DNA of 44,183 nt from a virus, in IMG/VR virus record IMGVR_UViG_3300033153_005033, positions 1-44,183 of that record; one strand, 5' to 3'. The position numbers and the translations under genes are program-made. This document shows positions 1 to 7,727 of this stretch, piece after piece. The notes beneath the pieces were generated by a model, which had not been told where the DNA came from, did no database searches, and saw nothing but the letters and a program-made list of their open reading frames with translations. The first letter of the stretch is position 1; every line of letters starts with the position of its first letter.

Positions 1-1
1 A

Positions 2-784
2 GACCAATATTTTAACGTACTGCATAATAGCGGCAAGACAACCCTTGCACTAAATATTATGGAGACTGTCAACGACAGCGACCAGTTTACCATGTTCTTT
101 AGTTTAGATATGAATAAAAATTTAGTGTACTTAAAACTAGCACAAAAACTAACTCCGTACGGACAAGACGAGATTCTTGGGTTTTATAAAAATAAAAATA
201 CCCCTAAAATAGAGGAGATTAAAAAAGCTATCGCAGTAAAATATAAAAATACTTTCTTTGATTTTTCTGCTACCCTAACTATAGAGCAGATGAGAGACAA
301 GGTGCTGAGCTTAGAAGAACGTAATAATTGTAAGATTAAACTAGTGCTTGTGGACTACGCTTCTAGAGTGACAGGACAATATTCAGATACTTATGCAAAT
401 GCTAAGTACAACGCTCTAAAATCTACAGAAGTGGCAGTGGACACTGATGCAGCGTGGATTTGGATATCACAAGTCAGTAGAATAAGTGGGAACGGAGCCA
501 CTCCATTACGAACAAAAAGAGTAGCAAAAGACTCTTCTGACTGGGAAGAAAGTTCTACCAACCTAATAACTATGTGGAGACCTTTTATGGGTAATCCCGA
601 AGATGACGATGTATGTAGACTGTTTCTAGCTAAGAATCGACTTGGCGTAGAGAAAGAGGAAGTACTTCATTGGGACGGCGCAAAAGGAGTCATCAAAGAC
701 ATGACTCCTAGAGAACTGTTAGATTACAAACAAGAGAGACAGGAGTTAGAGACGGTAAAAACTTCTAAGGGTGGGTGGAATTAA
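2..784 (+). CDS. DnaB-like replicative helicase, C-terminal ATPase part (5' end outside window)
   Basis: The reading frame is open from the left edge, so the protein is truncated here by the window and the ATG at 59 is internal. The first visible residues include a Walker A loop (HNSGKTTLALNI) encoded at about 23-58. Downstream are a Walker B-like strand (IKLVLVDYASRV), a SQxSR segment like the DnaB H3 motif, and a late KNRLG segment where DnaB has its arginine-rich AKxRxG loop. This is the RecA-fold helicase domain of the DnaB family, which unwinds duplex DNA ahead of the polymerase. The ligase, exonuclease and PolA genes downstream fit a replication cluster. A KaiC/RadA-type ATPase is the alternative, but the order of motifs favours DnaB. 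Confidence 0.82.
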   Translation, partial: DQYFNVLHNSGKTTLALNIMETVNDSDQFTMFFSLDMNKNLVYLKLAQKLTPYGQDEILGFYKNKNTPKIEEIKKAIAVKYKNTFFDFSATLTIEQMRDKVLSLEERNNCKIKLVLVDYASRVTGQYSDTYANAKYNALKSTEVAVDTDAAWIWISQVSRISGNGATPLRTKRVAKDSSDWEESSTNLITMWRPFMGNPEDDDVCRLFLAKNRLGVEKEEVLHWDGAKGVIKDMTPRELLDYKQERQELETVKTSKGGWN

Positions 785-786
785 CA

Positions 787-1050
787 ATGTTAGAATTTTT
801 AAATGATTATTGTGACGGCGTATTAATAAACAGTAACGACACTTTTAGTTACGCAACAGCTGACTACACCTTAATAGACTTAATGGACATACAGAAGCTA
901 CTAGAGATCGAAAAAAAATATGGTTATTGTGGTGTATTGGCGTTTTGTGCTAAAGTTAGGTCAGAAGAACCCCTAAAACCGCTCGTAACAAAATCCTATA
1001 AACTAGCTAAAAAAGAATTAAAAGATTATACACTTTTCGAAGATACTTAA
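787..1050 (+). CDS. Hypothetical protein, 87 aa
   Basis: I do not recognise this protein. A GTG at 775 is in frame, but the ATG at 787 sits about 8 nt after GGTGG and just after the helicase stop at 782-784, so I prefer it. The sequence is mixed charged and hydrophobic with no signal peptide or membrane segment. It lies between the helicase and ligase genes, so it was probably co-transcribed with them. Confidence 0.6.
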   Translation: MLEFLNDYCDGVLINSNDTFSYATADYTLIDLMDIQKLLEIEKKYGYCGVLAFCAKVRSEEPLKPLVTKSYKLAKKELKDYTLFEDT

Positions 1051-1067
1051 TTACTATTGAGGTTTCA

Positions 1068-1907
1068 ATGACGGAACATAAAGTGATGCTGGCTCCTTCA
1101 AAACTAGCAGAAATAACTAACGTAAACTACCCAACGTTAGTTCAACCTAAGTATGATGGGTTTAGAGCAACTTACGTACCAGAAGTCGGATTTTTATCTA
1201 GGACAGGTAAACCGTTTCGTAACAAACGTTTAGTGGAGTATTTCAGCAGTTTAGAGACATCCCACATAGTTTTAGACGGTGAGTTGTACGTAGCGGAAGC
1301 AGACTTTGCAGACACGCAATCACTAATAACCACAGAGGACGCTAGGATCAATTGTAAGCTCCAGTTCAGAGTATTTGATGCAATGCCCTTAGCCGACTGG
1401 GAAAGCCGCTCATGCGAGCTTAAGTACTCTGACAGGCTAGTATTACTGAGAGAGGTTGTTAATTCTGTAGCTGATTATACCAAGGTACTGGATGTACCTA
1501 CAGACACGATAAATTCTTCGTCTGAATTAATCAAACTCTACAAAAAGACGTTGACTTCAGGGCTTGAAGGTGTTATGATAAAGGACGAAGACGGTTTGTA
1601 TAAATGGGGTAGAGTAGGAGCTGACAGGAGAGTTCAAAAACTCAAACCTATGAAAACAGGCGATTTTGTAGTTAGTGGTATTTTTGAAGGTAAAGGTAAG
1701 CATGTAGGAATGGCTGGAGGTATTATTATGAATATAAACAATAACACCGTTAAGGCTGGTACAGGTTTTACTGACGCTGATAGAAAAGAAATTTTCAACA
1801 ACCAAAACGATTACATCGGACGTACTGCCGAAATTAAGTACATGAGCGAGACTAAAGACGGAAGTCTTAGACACCCAGTATTCTATAGATGGAGAGATGA
1901 CAAATGA
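1068..1907 (+). CDS. ATP-dependent DNA ligase
   Basis: Seals nicks in duplex DNA using ATP. The nucleotidyltransferase motifs are visible in order: motif I with the adenylated lysine (QPKYDGFR, Lys28), motif III (LDGEL, about 70-73), motif IV (EGVMIKD, about 167-173) and motif V (KLKP, 191-194). A C-terminal OB-fold segment follows (GDFVVSGIFEGKGKH onward). At 279 aa it is a compact phage-size ligase. The ATG at 1068 follows TTGAGG. The end overlaps the next gene by 4 nt (ATGA). It probably joins Okazaki fragments together with the neighbouring helicase, exonuclease and PolA. Confidence 0.93.
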   Translation: MTEHKVMLAPSKLAEITNVNYPTLVQPKYDGFRATYVPEVGFLSRTGKPFRNKRLVEYFSSLETSHIVLDGELYVAEADFADTQSLITTEDARINCKLQFRVFDAMPLADWESRSCELKYSDRLVLLREVVNSVADYTKVLDVPTDTINSSSELIKLYKKTLTSGLEGVMIKDEDGLYKWGRVGADRRVQKLKPMKTGDFVVSGIFEGKGKHVGMAGGIIMNINNNTVKAGTGFTDADRKEIFNNQNDYIGRTAEIKYMSETKDGSLRHPVFYRWRDDK

Positions 1908-2374
1908 CAGTTAGAAAAGCATTTGATAGAGACTTATGGCTGGCTAATGACAAAATAGCCAAAGAGGCTGTTGAGAATTTATTTAGCCTCCCTTGGAATA
2001 GTAAGTTCGAAGTGGTAGAACACGAATCTCATACAGCAGTTGATATGGAACTGTTCGTGAACGGTGACGTAATAGCTAATATAGAGACGGAAATAAAACG
2101 AGTATGGAAAGGAGATTCTTTTGAATACCCTACAGTACAGTTCCCAGAAAGAAAGCGTAAGTTTTGTGAGTTAGCAGATCCAACAATATTCATAATGTGG
2201 AATTTTGACCTCACATCATTTATAGCGGTTACTAGCGAGGATATGTTAAAATCTCCGTGCACAGAAGTACCTAACAAGTATGTATACAAAGGAGAAATGT
2301 TTTTTCAAGTGCCTTTAAACAAAGTACACATTAACGACATAAAAACTCCACTAAAGAAATTAGGACTGTTATGA
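1904..2374 (+). CDS. Putative PD-(D/E)XK-fold nuclease-like protein
   Basis: The 156-aa protein begins in an ATGA overlap with the ligase gene. Residues 45-68 read AVDMEL, then a strand-turn-strand, then ANIETEIKRVW. This gives Asp47 and a Glu63-Ile-Lys65 pair on consecutive strands, the layout of the PD-(D/E)XK active site. I recognise no specific family. The nuclease role is an inference from this pattern and from its place among DNA-replication genes. It could equally be a catalytically dead member of the fold. Confidence 0.5.
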   Translation: MTVRKAFDRDLWLANDKIAKEAVENLFSLPWNSKFEVVEHESHTAVDMELFVNGDVIANIETEIKRVWKGDSFEYPTVQFPERKRKFCELADPTIFIMWNFDLTSFIAVTSEDMLKSPCTEVPNKYVYKGEMFFQVPLNKVHINDIKTPLKKLGLL

Positions 2375-2437
2375 TCTAGTTCAAGCGGGGAACGATTATT
2401 TTTTTAAAACGAAATGCCGAATATGAGGAAACTTATT

Positions 2438-2623
2438 ATGGAAAAAGATCTAGACAAACGAGTACTGACACTAGCACGTAAGTTAGCAGGAAAAAAATTC
2501 ACTAAAGTATTAACTTCAGCAAAAACGCTAAAAGAGTCGTCTGGAAAATCTCCAGAGAGAGCTTTGGCAGAGTCGTTAGAAGCTTACGGATTGGGAGGAA
2601 GTTATGATAAACACTTTGAATAA
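2438..2623 (+). CDS. Small basic hypothetical protein, 61 aa
   Basis: In-frame ATGs exist at 2414 and 2438. Only 2438 has a good ribosome binding site (GAGGAA, 7 nt upstream), so I start there. The protein is lysine-rich and probably helical (MEKDLDKRVLTLARKLAGKK at the N-terminus). It overlaps the next gene by 20 nt. I do not recognise it; a nucleic-acid-binding accessory is possible but unproven. Confidence 0.6.
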   Translation: MEKDLDKRVLTLARKLAGKKFTKVLTSAKTLKESSGKSPERALAESLEAYGLGGSYDKHFE

Positions 2624-3200
2624 AACTTTGTTCATTGACCTAGAAACTACTGGAGTGGATAGCAATGTTAATATGATCACGCAGATTGCTGCGGAATACC
2701 ACGTTGATGGCGTAGTAATTTCCAAGTTCTACGAAAAATTAAAAGCGGTTCCTAACCCACAAAAATCAATAAGCTTGGGAGCGTTAAAAATAACTAAACA
2801 AACTCTAAACGTTACTATGACTGAAGGGGAAGACGAAGCAAAAGTAGTGATTGACTTTGTAGATTGGTTATTACAATTGGATATGAAGAAAGCCCATATC
2901 TGCGGACATAACGTAAACTTTGACATAGAGTTTATAAAAAATACCTTACGAGCGTATAACATAACTGGTTGGGACGAAGTAGTCAGTTATAGGGTTGAGG
3001 ATACTTGCTCTTTGGCCAGGACTATGATGAAAGCTGGTATATTAGAGGAAGGTAGCGTGTCTTTAGGAGAGTTAGCAAACACTCTAGGAGTCTTAGTACC
3101 AAAAGGAGAATACCTACACAACGCAGCTACAGACGTTTCAGTAACTGCAGAAGTTTATTACAAACTGTTAAATATTTTGAAAGAAGTGAAAGGAGTCTAA
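2604..3200 (+). CDS. DnaQ-like DEDDh 3'-5' exonuclease
   Basis: All three Exo motifs are present: FIDLETTG (Asp12, Glu14), GHNVNFD (Asp107) and LHNAATD (His172, Asp177). This is the complete DEDDh set of the DnaQ/RNase T/exonuclease superfamily, which removes 3' nucleotides with two metal ions. At 198 aa it is a stand-alone exonuclease. The PolA encoded at 4137 has its own exonuclease domain, so this enzyme is probably for RNA or DNA-end processing or extra proofreading. The start ATG at 2604 follows GGGAGG inside the previous gene. Confidence 0.9.
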   Translation: MINTLNKTLFIDLETTGVDSNVNMITQIAAEYHVDGVVISKFYEKLKAVPNPQKSISLGALKITKQTLNVTMTEGEDEAKVVIDFVDWLLQLDMKKAHICGHNVNFDIEFIKNTLRAYNITGWDEVVSYRVEDTCSLARTMMKAGILEEGSVSLGELANTLGVLVPKGEYLHNAATDVSVTAEVYYKLLNILKEVKGV

Positions 3201-3201
3201 A

Positions 3202-3804
3202 ATGGCCAGCATTTACAATAAAGATGACATAGATAGGTTTTTTGACTACGATATACACTTACCTACTAAAACTTTGTACTTAGGTTCAGCTAATTACTCG
3301 GACGAACACGGTGAGACTGGTACTGATCACTTAATGGCTGAGATGGCAATCAAAGGTTTGCATTTGTTGGACAAAACTAAACCTGACTCACCCCTAACTA
3401 TCGTAATGAACAATCCTGGAGGCGACGAGTATCACGGCCTAGCTATTTACGACGCTATTAAGATGTGTACTAGTGAAGTACACATAAAAGTGTTAGGACA
3501 TGCTATGTCTATGGGAAGTATCATACTACAAGCGGCTGATTGGAGAATTATGACAGAAAATTCTAGGATGATGCTACACTACGGTACTTGGGGACACAAC
3601 GACCATACACTGAACGTATATAAATGGGCAGAAGAAGGCAAAAAGTTTGATAAGTGGATGGAAGATCTATATTTGGAAAAGATTCACCAAAAAAAGCCTA
3701 CTTATACTAGAAAGAAACTACAGACGGAGATATCTTTCGATAAGTTTTTAACAGCAGCAGAAGCAGTTGATATGGGACTAGCAGACGAAGTTCTAATCAC
3801 TTAA
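3202..3804 (+). CDS. ClpP-like serine protease (cytoplasmic)
   Basis: A 200-aa protein of ClpP fold. The triad can be placed: Ser103 in GHAMSMGS (ClpP GQAASMGA), His126 in MMLHYG, and Asp180 in FDKFLTAAEAVDMGLAD (ClpP RDxFxSAxEAxxYGLxD). The NNPGG loop at about 70-74 matches the ClpP oxyanion-side loop. There is no signal peptide, so it acts in the cytoplasm. In phages ClpP-like proteins are often head-maturation proteases, but this one sits in a replication block far from visible head genes. It could instead act on host or replication proteins, perhaps with a host Clp ATPase. Start ATG at 3202, 1 nt after the previous stop. Confidence 0.85.
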   Translation: MASIYNKDDIDRFFDYDIHLPTKTLYLGSANYSDEHGETGTDHLMAEMAIKGLHLLDKTKPDSPLTIVMNNPGGDEYHGLAIYDAIKMCTSEVHIKVLGHAMSMGSIILQAADWRIMTENSRMMLHYGTWGHNDHTLNVYKWAEEGKKFDKWMEDLYLEKIHQKKPTYTRKKLQTEISFDKFLTAAEAVDMGLADEVLIT

Positions 3805-3813
3805 GGAGAGTAA

Positions 3814-4134
3814 GTGTTATTAGCATTCTTATTAGGTTTCGTAGGACTGTTGTGCCAAGCTTACGTAAGTTACGAACCCTCTATACAAAATAAATGGTAC
3901 TACTACCCACTAGGAGTAGGATTAAATGCTTTGGGAGCCTTTTTGTGGTTCTACGTTGCTAAGATAACTTCTGGAAAAGGGACTTTCTTAGCTGCTATGG
4001 TATGGGATAGTATGGCAGCCGCTGCTTTCCTACTTTTACCTTTACTGTTATTTAACATTAAGTTGACGGGATTGAATATAATAGGACTACTATTTGGAAT
4101 AGTAGGAATAGTTTTGATGAAACTTGGAGGATAA
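3814..4134 (+). CDS. Small integral membrane protein, about four TM helices
   Basis: GTG start at 3814, placed after AAGGAGAG. The 106 aa are almost entirely hydrophobic, with segments near 1-18, 28-48, 56-80 and 84-103. Length and topology resemble small multidrug-resistance/EamA half-transporters, and the C-terminal GLLFGIVGIVLMKLGG is similar in style, but I see no conserved glutamate in helix 1. A transport function is therefore not claimed. It lies between the protease and polymerase genes. Confidence 0.65.
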   Translation: MLLAFLLGFVGLLCQAYVSYEPSIQNKWYYYPLGVGLNALGAFLWFYVAKITSGKGTFLAAMVWDSMAAAAFLLLPLLLFNIKLTGLNIIGLLFGIVGIVLMKLGG

Positions 4135-4136
4135 CT

Positions 4137-6452
4137 TTGCAAAACGCTACAACACACATTATTGACTCCTTACCACTACTAAAAAGACTATATACTTATT
4201 ATGAAACACTGTCACCAGAATTAGTAGTGTTAGACCTTGAAACTGACAGCCCTATAGAAAAAGTGGCTAATTTATACGGTTTAGGACTATGCTTCAACCT
4301 TAAAAAAGCGTTTTACATAGCGTGGAGAAATCCAGACGGAAGTCATGTGTGGAGTGTTTCTGAGAGAGCTAGTATAGCTGAGTGGTTGGAGAGCGTATGC
4401 ACTAAGTCAAAGTTAATAGGACATAACATATCTTTCGACACTATAGTATTTCGTAACGAGACTAAAATAAATCTCACCCCTCTCATATATAGTGACACCA
4501 TACTATTAAAACATTCTATAGACGAGGAACGACCTTTTGCTTTGAAAGAATTAGGAGTGCGAGAATTAGGTGAGTGGGCAGACAAAGCTCAAGACGACCT
4601 GAAAGAAGCTGTATTGGCAGCTGGAGGAAGTTGGAAAAAAGCTCAAAAGGACATGTACTTAGCTCCAACAGAAATATTAGGTAAGTATTGTTGTTGGGAC
4701 GTACTAATTACTTTAGAACTGTTCAACACTTATCAAGAAAGACTAATCTCAGAAGGACTTTACGACTTATTTTACAAAGAAGAAGTGATGCCTTTATACA
4801 AAGAAGTCACAATTCCTATGAAAGAAGTTGGAGTGCGTATTGATGTGAAACACTTCGAGAAATTAAAAAGTGACATAGAAACAGACATGACAACCCTAAC
4901 CAACAAGATTCAAAAAGACGTTGGACAAGATGTGTACAATTTTGTCCAGAGTATACTGGATAAAGATTGTCCAATAAAAAACAAAGGAAACTTTCCTAAA
5001 ATTTTAGCAGAAGTGTTGGGAGTATCTTTACCTATAAATAGAAAGACTGGAGCCTTTTCTTTGGCAGCGAAGGCATTGGAGAAACAAGTCAAAGCAACTC
5101 CTCAATACAAACCTTTTTACGATTGGTTGTCTGGTACGGCGCAGTTGAAGAAAGTCTTCACTAAAGGTAAATTGTCTAACGCTGATGGAGACCTTTGCGT
5201 AACTAATAGAGACCTTAGATACGTTCAGGAGAAGATGTACTTTAACAAGTCTGTTAACGCTGACAAAACCCACGTATTTAATTTGAATAGTTCTGACCAC
5301 ATAGCACATTTAATATTCCAAATACATAAGTTTCCTAAAGATCCTAGAAAGACTACTGATGGAGGAAAACCTCAAGTAGACGTAGAGGTATTAGAATCTT
5401 TTGCAGGAGGTTTACCAATCATAGACGACCTACTAACCTTAAAAAAGTTGGCTAAGTTGTACAGCACTTACGTAATGGGTATATTGGACAGGCAAATTGA
5501 CGGTAGAGTGTACGCATCTTTACTACAGTTCGGTACTACTAGTGGTAGATACGCTTGTAAGAACCCTAACTTGAACAACTTACCTAGACCTCCAGATAAA
5601 ATTACTACTGTTGTTGAAGAGTACACTAATGCTATTCGAGCAGGCTTTATTGCTAGTGAAGGACATAGTTTAATTGACACTGACTATAGTGCATTGGAGC
5701 CTCGGTGTTTTAGTGCGGTGAGCGGTGACAAAGGTTTAATAGATCTTTGGGCTAAAGGTGAGGACATGTATAGTAGAATTGCTATAGACGTATTCGAACT
5801 AAAAAACATCAGCGCCAATCCGAACGACAAAAACTACTTAAAAAAAATAGACCCAGAGTATAGGCAGAAATCAAAAATATTTTGCTTGGCCGTACCGTAC
5901 GGTGCTGAGGCTGGACGCATATCACAGGCTATGAAATGCTCTAACAAAGAAGCTAAGTCAGTTATAAACAAGTACCTAAGTACTTACACAGGTCTTAAGA
6001 AGTACATGAGAGACCAAGAACACGAAGCGAAGACTACTGGAAAAGTAACTACCATGTTCGGTAGAGTACGACACTTACCTAAAGTAAAAAGTATTTATGC
6101 GATTTACGGAGATCAAGTACTTGACTACACTTGGGCTAAGCAAAACAGACTACTTGAAGTTAGACGTAAGTTTAAGAACGGACTAAATAACGCTAAGAAT
6201 TTTTCTATTCAAGGCCTTGCCGCTCACGTATTAAATAGAGCTATGATAGCAATAGCTAGGAGACTTGCAGCAGGTAATTACAAGGCTAGAATGATACTAC
6301 CCGTACATGACCAGCTGATTGTTGACTGCCCTGACGATGAGCTGGAGGCAGTGTTTAAAATAATACAAGACTGCATGGAGAACACTACTAAAATTTCCGT
6401 ACCTTTTATAGCAGAGCCAGAAATAGCACAAAATATGGCGGAGAGTCACTGA
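4137..6452 (+). CDS. polA: Family A DNA polymerase with 3'-5' exonuclease
   Basis: TTG start at 4137, six bases after GGAGG. The 771-aa protein has an N-terminal proofreading domain (LDLETD with Asp33/Glu35, GHNISFD with Asp101, YCCWD with Asp188). The polymerase domain follows: motif A DYSALEPR (Asp516, Glu521), motif B starting at Arg576 (RQKSKIFCLAVPYG: Lys580, Leu584, Tyr588) and motif C VHDQ (His724, Asp725). There is no 5'-nuclease domain, as in T7-type phage enzymes. Leu584 occupies the position of E. coli Phe762, a residue known to affect nucleotide selectivity and a type common in virioplankton. Motif C has Gln where VHDE is usual. This is the probable phage replicase. Confidence 0.95.
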   Translation: MQNATTHIIDSLPLLKRLYTYYETLSPELVVLDLETDSPIEKVANLYGLGLCFNLKKAFYIAWRNPDGSHVWSVSERASIAEWLESVCTKSKLIGHNISFDTIVFRNETKINLTPLIYSDTILLKHSIDEERPFALKELGVRELGEWADKAQDDLKEAVLAAGGSWKKAQKDMYLAPTEILGKYCCWDVLITLELFNTYQERLISEGLYDLFYKEEVMPLYKEVTIPMKEVGVRIDVKHFEKLKSDIETDMTTLTNKIQKDVGQDVYNFVQSILDKDCPIKNKGNFPKILAEVLGVSLPINRKTGAFSLAAKALEKQVKATPQYKPFYDWLSGTAQLKKVFTKGKLSNADGDLCVTNRDLRYVQEKMYFNKSVNADKTHVFNLNSSDHIAHLIFQIHKFPKDPRKTTDGGKPQVDVEVLESFAGGLPIIDDLLTLKKLAKLYSTYVMGILDRQIDGRVYASLLQFGTTSGRYACKNPNLNNLPRPPDKITTVVEEYTNAIRAGFIASEGHSLIDTDYSALEPRCFSAVSGDKGLIDLWAKGEDMYSRIAIDVFELKNISANPNDKNYLKKIDPEYRQKSKIFCLAVPYGAEAGRISQAMKCSNKEAKSVINKYLSTYTGLKKYMRDQEHEAKTTGKVTTMFGRVRHLPKVKSIYAIYGDQVLDYTWAKQNRLLEVRRKFKNGLNNAKNFSIQGLAAHVLNRAMIAIARRLAAGNYKARMILPVHDQLIVDCPDDELEAVFKIIQDCMENTTKISVPFIAEPEIAQNMAESH

Positions 6453-6709
6453 TGAGAAGCGAAACTTTAACTTGCGTTTGTAGCGCAATAACTCACTCTA
6501 TTAGAGTGTCTACTATAGATGGCGACGAAGATCTTTATGTAGAGGTATTAAATATACCGTCCGACTACTTTCACCACCGAGTTATTCAAGGAGTAAAATT
6601 GATGTTTGGCTTGAGGAGTCACTCTGCTGAAGTTGTACTGAATACACAACAACAAAAGAAACTTACGCACCTACTACAGAAAAAGCTTGACAAGTCTTTG
6701 AAAGTATGA
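6452..6709 (+). CDS. Hypothetical protein, 85 aa
   Basis: Starts in the TGATG overlap with the polymerase stop, so it is translationally coupled to it. GGAGAG lies upstream. The protein is soluble and mixed alpha/beta by appearance, ending in a lysine-rich helix. It carries no motif I recognise. Position suggests a replication accessory, which is only an inference. Confidence 0.6.
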   Translation: MRSETLTCVCSAITHSIRVSTIDGDEDLYVEVLNIPSDYFHHRVIQGVKLMFGLRSHSAEVVLNTQQQKKLTHLLQKKLDKSLKV

Positions 6710-6736
6710 GACTATTAGGACTTGAAAGGAGAAGTC

Positions 6737-7297
6737 ATGAGTTTTAGAGAGATAGAATATAAATATAAGGCAGATGGAGTAGGTCTCACTCAATTCTGCA
6801 CTCTTATGGAAACGTTGCAGGTCGAGAAGAGATTAGACGTATCCTCTTGGGACAGATACTACACTAAAGAAGGCGAGCCAGAAAGTTTTCAACGCTACCG
6901 TTCTGGGAATACCCCTGAGCTTACTAAGAAGCGTAAAGTAAATACCAATAACAATTGGGAGCGTGTGGAGATAGACCTACCCTTAGACCCCTCTCTTGTT
7001 ACTGAGGAGATAGTGTCCAAATACGTAGCGTTAGACGGGTACAAAGAAAACTTTAGGATATACAAAACTTGTAGTATCTTTTGGTTAGACAACATCAACT
7101 TTGTTTACTATATAGTATATGATAAAGAGCTTAGAGAAAAAGCTAGGTTCATTGAAGTAGAGGTAAATAAAGACAAAGTAATTGGTTTGGAAGATGCTGG
7201 AGCTACTCTAAACGAAGCTGAGAAAATACTAGCTGAACTAGGCATTTCACCTAAGAATAGACTTAAGAAATCTCTGTACGAGATGTTCGTAAAGTAA
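6737..7297 (+). CDS. CYTH-domain protein (triphosphate tunnel metalloenzyme family)
   Basis: The N-terminal REIEYKYK (Glu5-x-Glu7-x-Lys9) is the ExExK signature of the CYTH superfamily (class IV adenylyl cyclases, thiamine triphosphatases, inorganic tri-polyphosphatases). Later strands carry the charged residues expected inside the tunnel: QRYR, LTKKRK, ERVEIDL and FIEVEVN. The length of 186 aa fits the domain alone. The family hydrolyses or cyclises triphosphate substrates with metal; the substrate here cannot be read from sequence. A TTG at 6722 is in frame, but ATG 6737 follows AAAGGAGA and is the likely start. Its role in the phage is unknown. Confidence 0.82.
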   Translation: MSFREIEYKYKADGVGLTQFCTLMETLQVEKRLDVSSWDRYYTKEGEPESFQRYRSGNTPELTKKRKVNTNNNWERVEIDLPLDPSLVTEEIVSKYVALDGYKENFRIYKTCSIFWLDNINFVYYIVYDKELREKARFIEVEVNKDKVIGLEDAGATLNEAEKILAELGISPKNRLKKSLYEMFVK

Positions 7298-7356
7298 TAA
7301 TCAATACAATAAAGCTCACTAACGAGTTAACAAAATGTCATTTATGGAGGGTAAGT

Positions 7357-7719
7357 ATGACAAAATATAAAATCTTTTTTAATAACCTGATCTCAGTCCT
7401 AAATAGGTACGGAACTGACGACATTAAACTGGCTATAGGAGACTCTACTAACAATCATAGAACAGTTACAGTAAACCAAGTTATTAGGTTCCTATCTTTG
7501 AGTAAAAACCCAGCGTTCTTAGAACTTAGTACTGATTTGGCAGAGGCTTACGAAGCTCTTCAAGAAGATTTAGTTTTTATCAGAACTACTAACAATAATA
7601 GATCCGACGCCTACGACATCAACGAGTTTATTGATACGTTCGCAGCAGTAGTAATCAACGGCACTGATCAACAACTCAAAACAGAGTTGAATGAGCAGTT
7701 ACTAGCCACAAACATTTAA
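7357..7719 (+). CDS. Hypothetical protein, 120 aa
   Basis: ATG at 7357 with GGAGGG upstream. It is preceded by a 59-nt gap in which I see no convincing promoter or terminator. The protein is soluble and mostly helical by appearance, without recognisable motifs. It lies directly before the exported ClpP-like gene. Confidence 0.6.
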   Translation: MTKYKIFFNNLISVLNRYGTDDIKLAIGDSTNNHRTVTVNQVIRFLSLSKNPAFLELSTDLAEAYEALQEDLVFIRTTNNNRSDAYDINEFIDTFAAVVINGTDQQLKTELNEQLLATNI

Positions 7720-7727
7720 GGAAAATT

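Noticed and set aside
2375-2437. Terminator between 2374 and 2438
   Set aside because: A GTTC/GAAC stem of only 4 bp before a T-run is too weak to call.
3814-4134. Small multidrug-resistance transporter
   Set aside because: Length and topology fit, but the conserved membrane glutamate of helix 1 is not evident, so only a membrane protein is claimed.
6687-6718. Promoter with TTGACA before the CYTH gene
   Set aside because: The nearest TATTAG lies 20 nt away, too far, and the -35 is inside a coding region.
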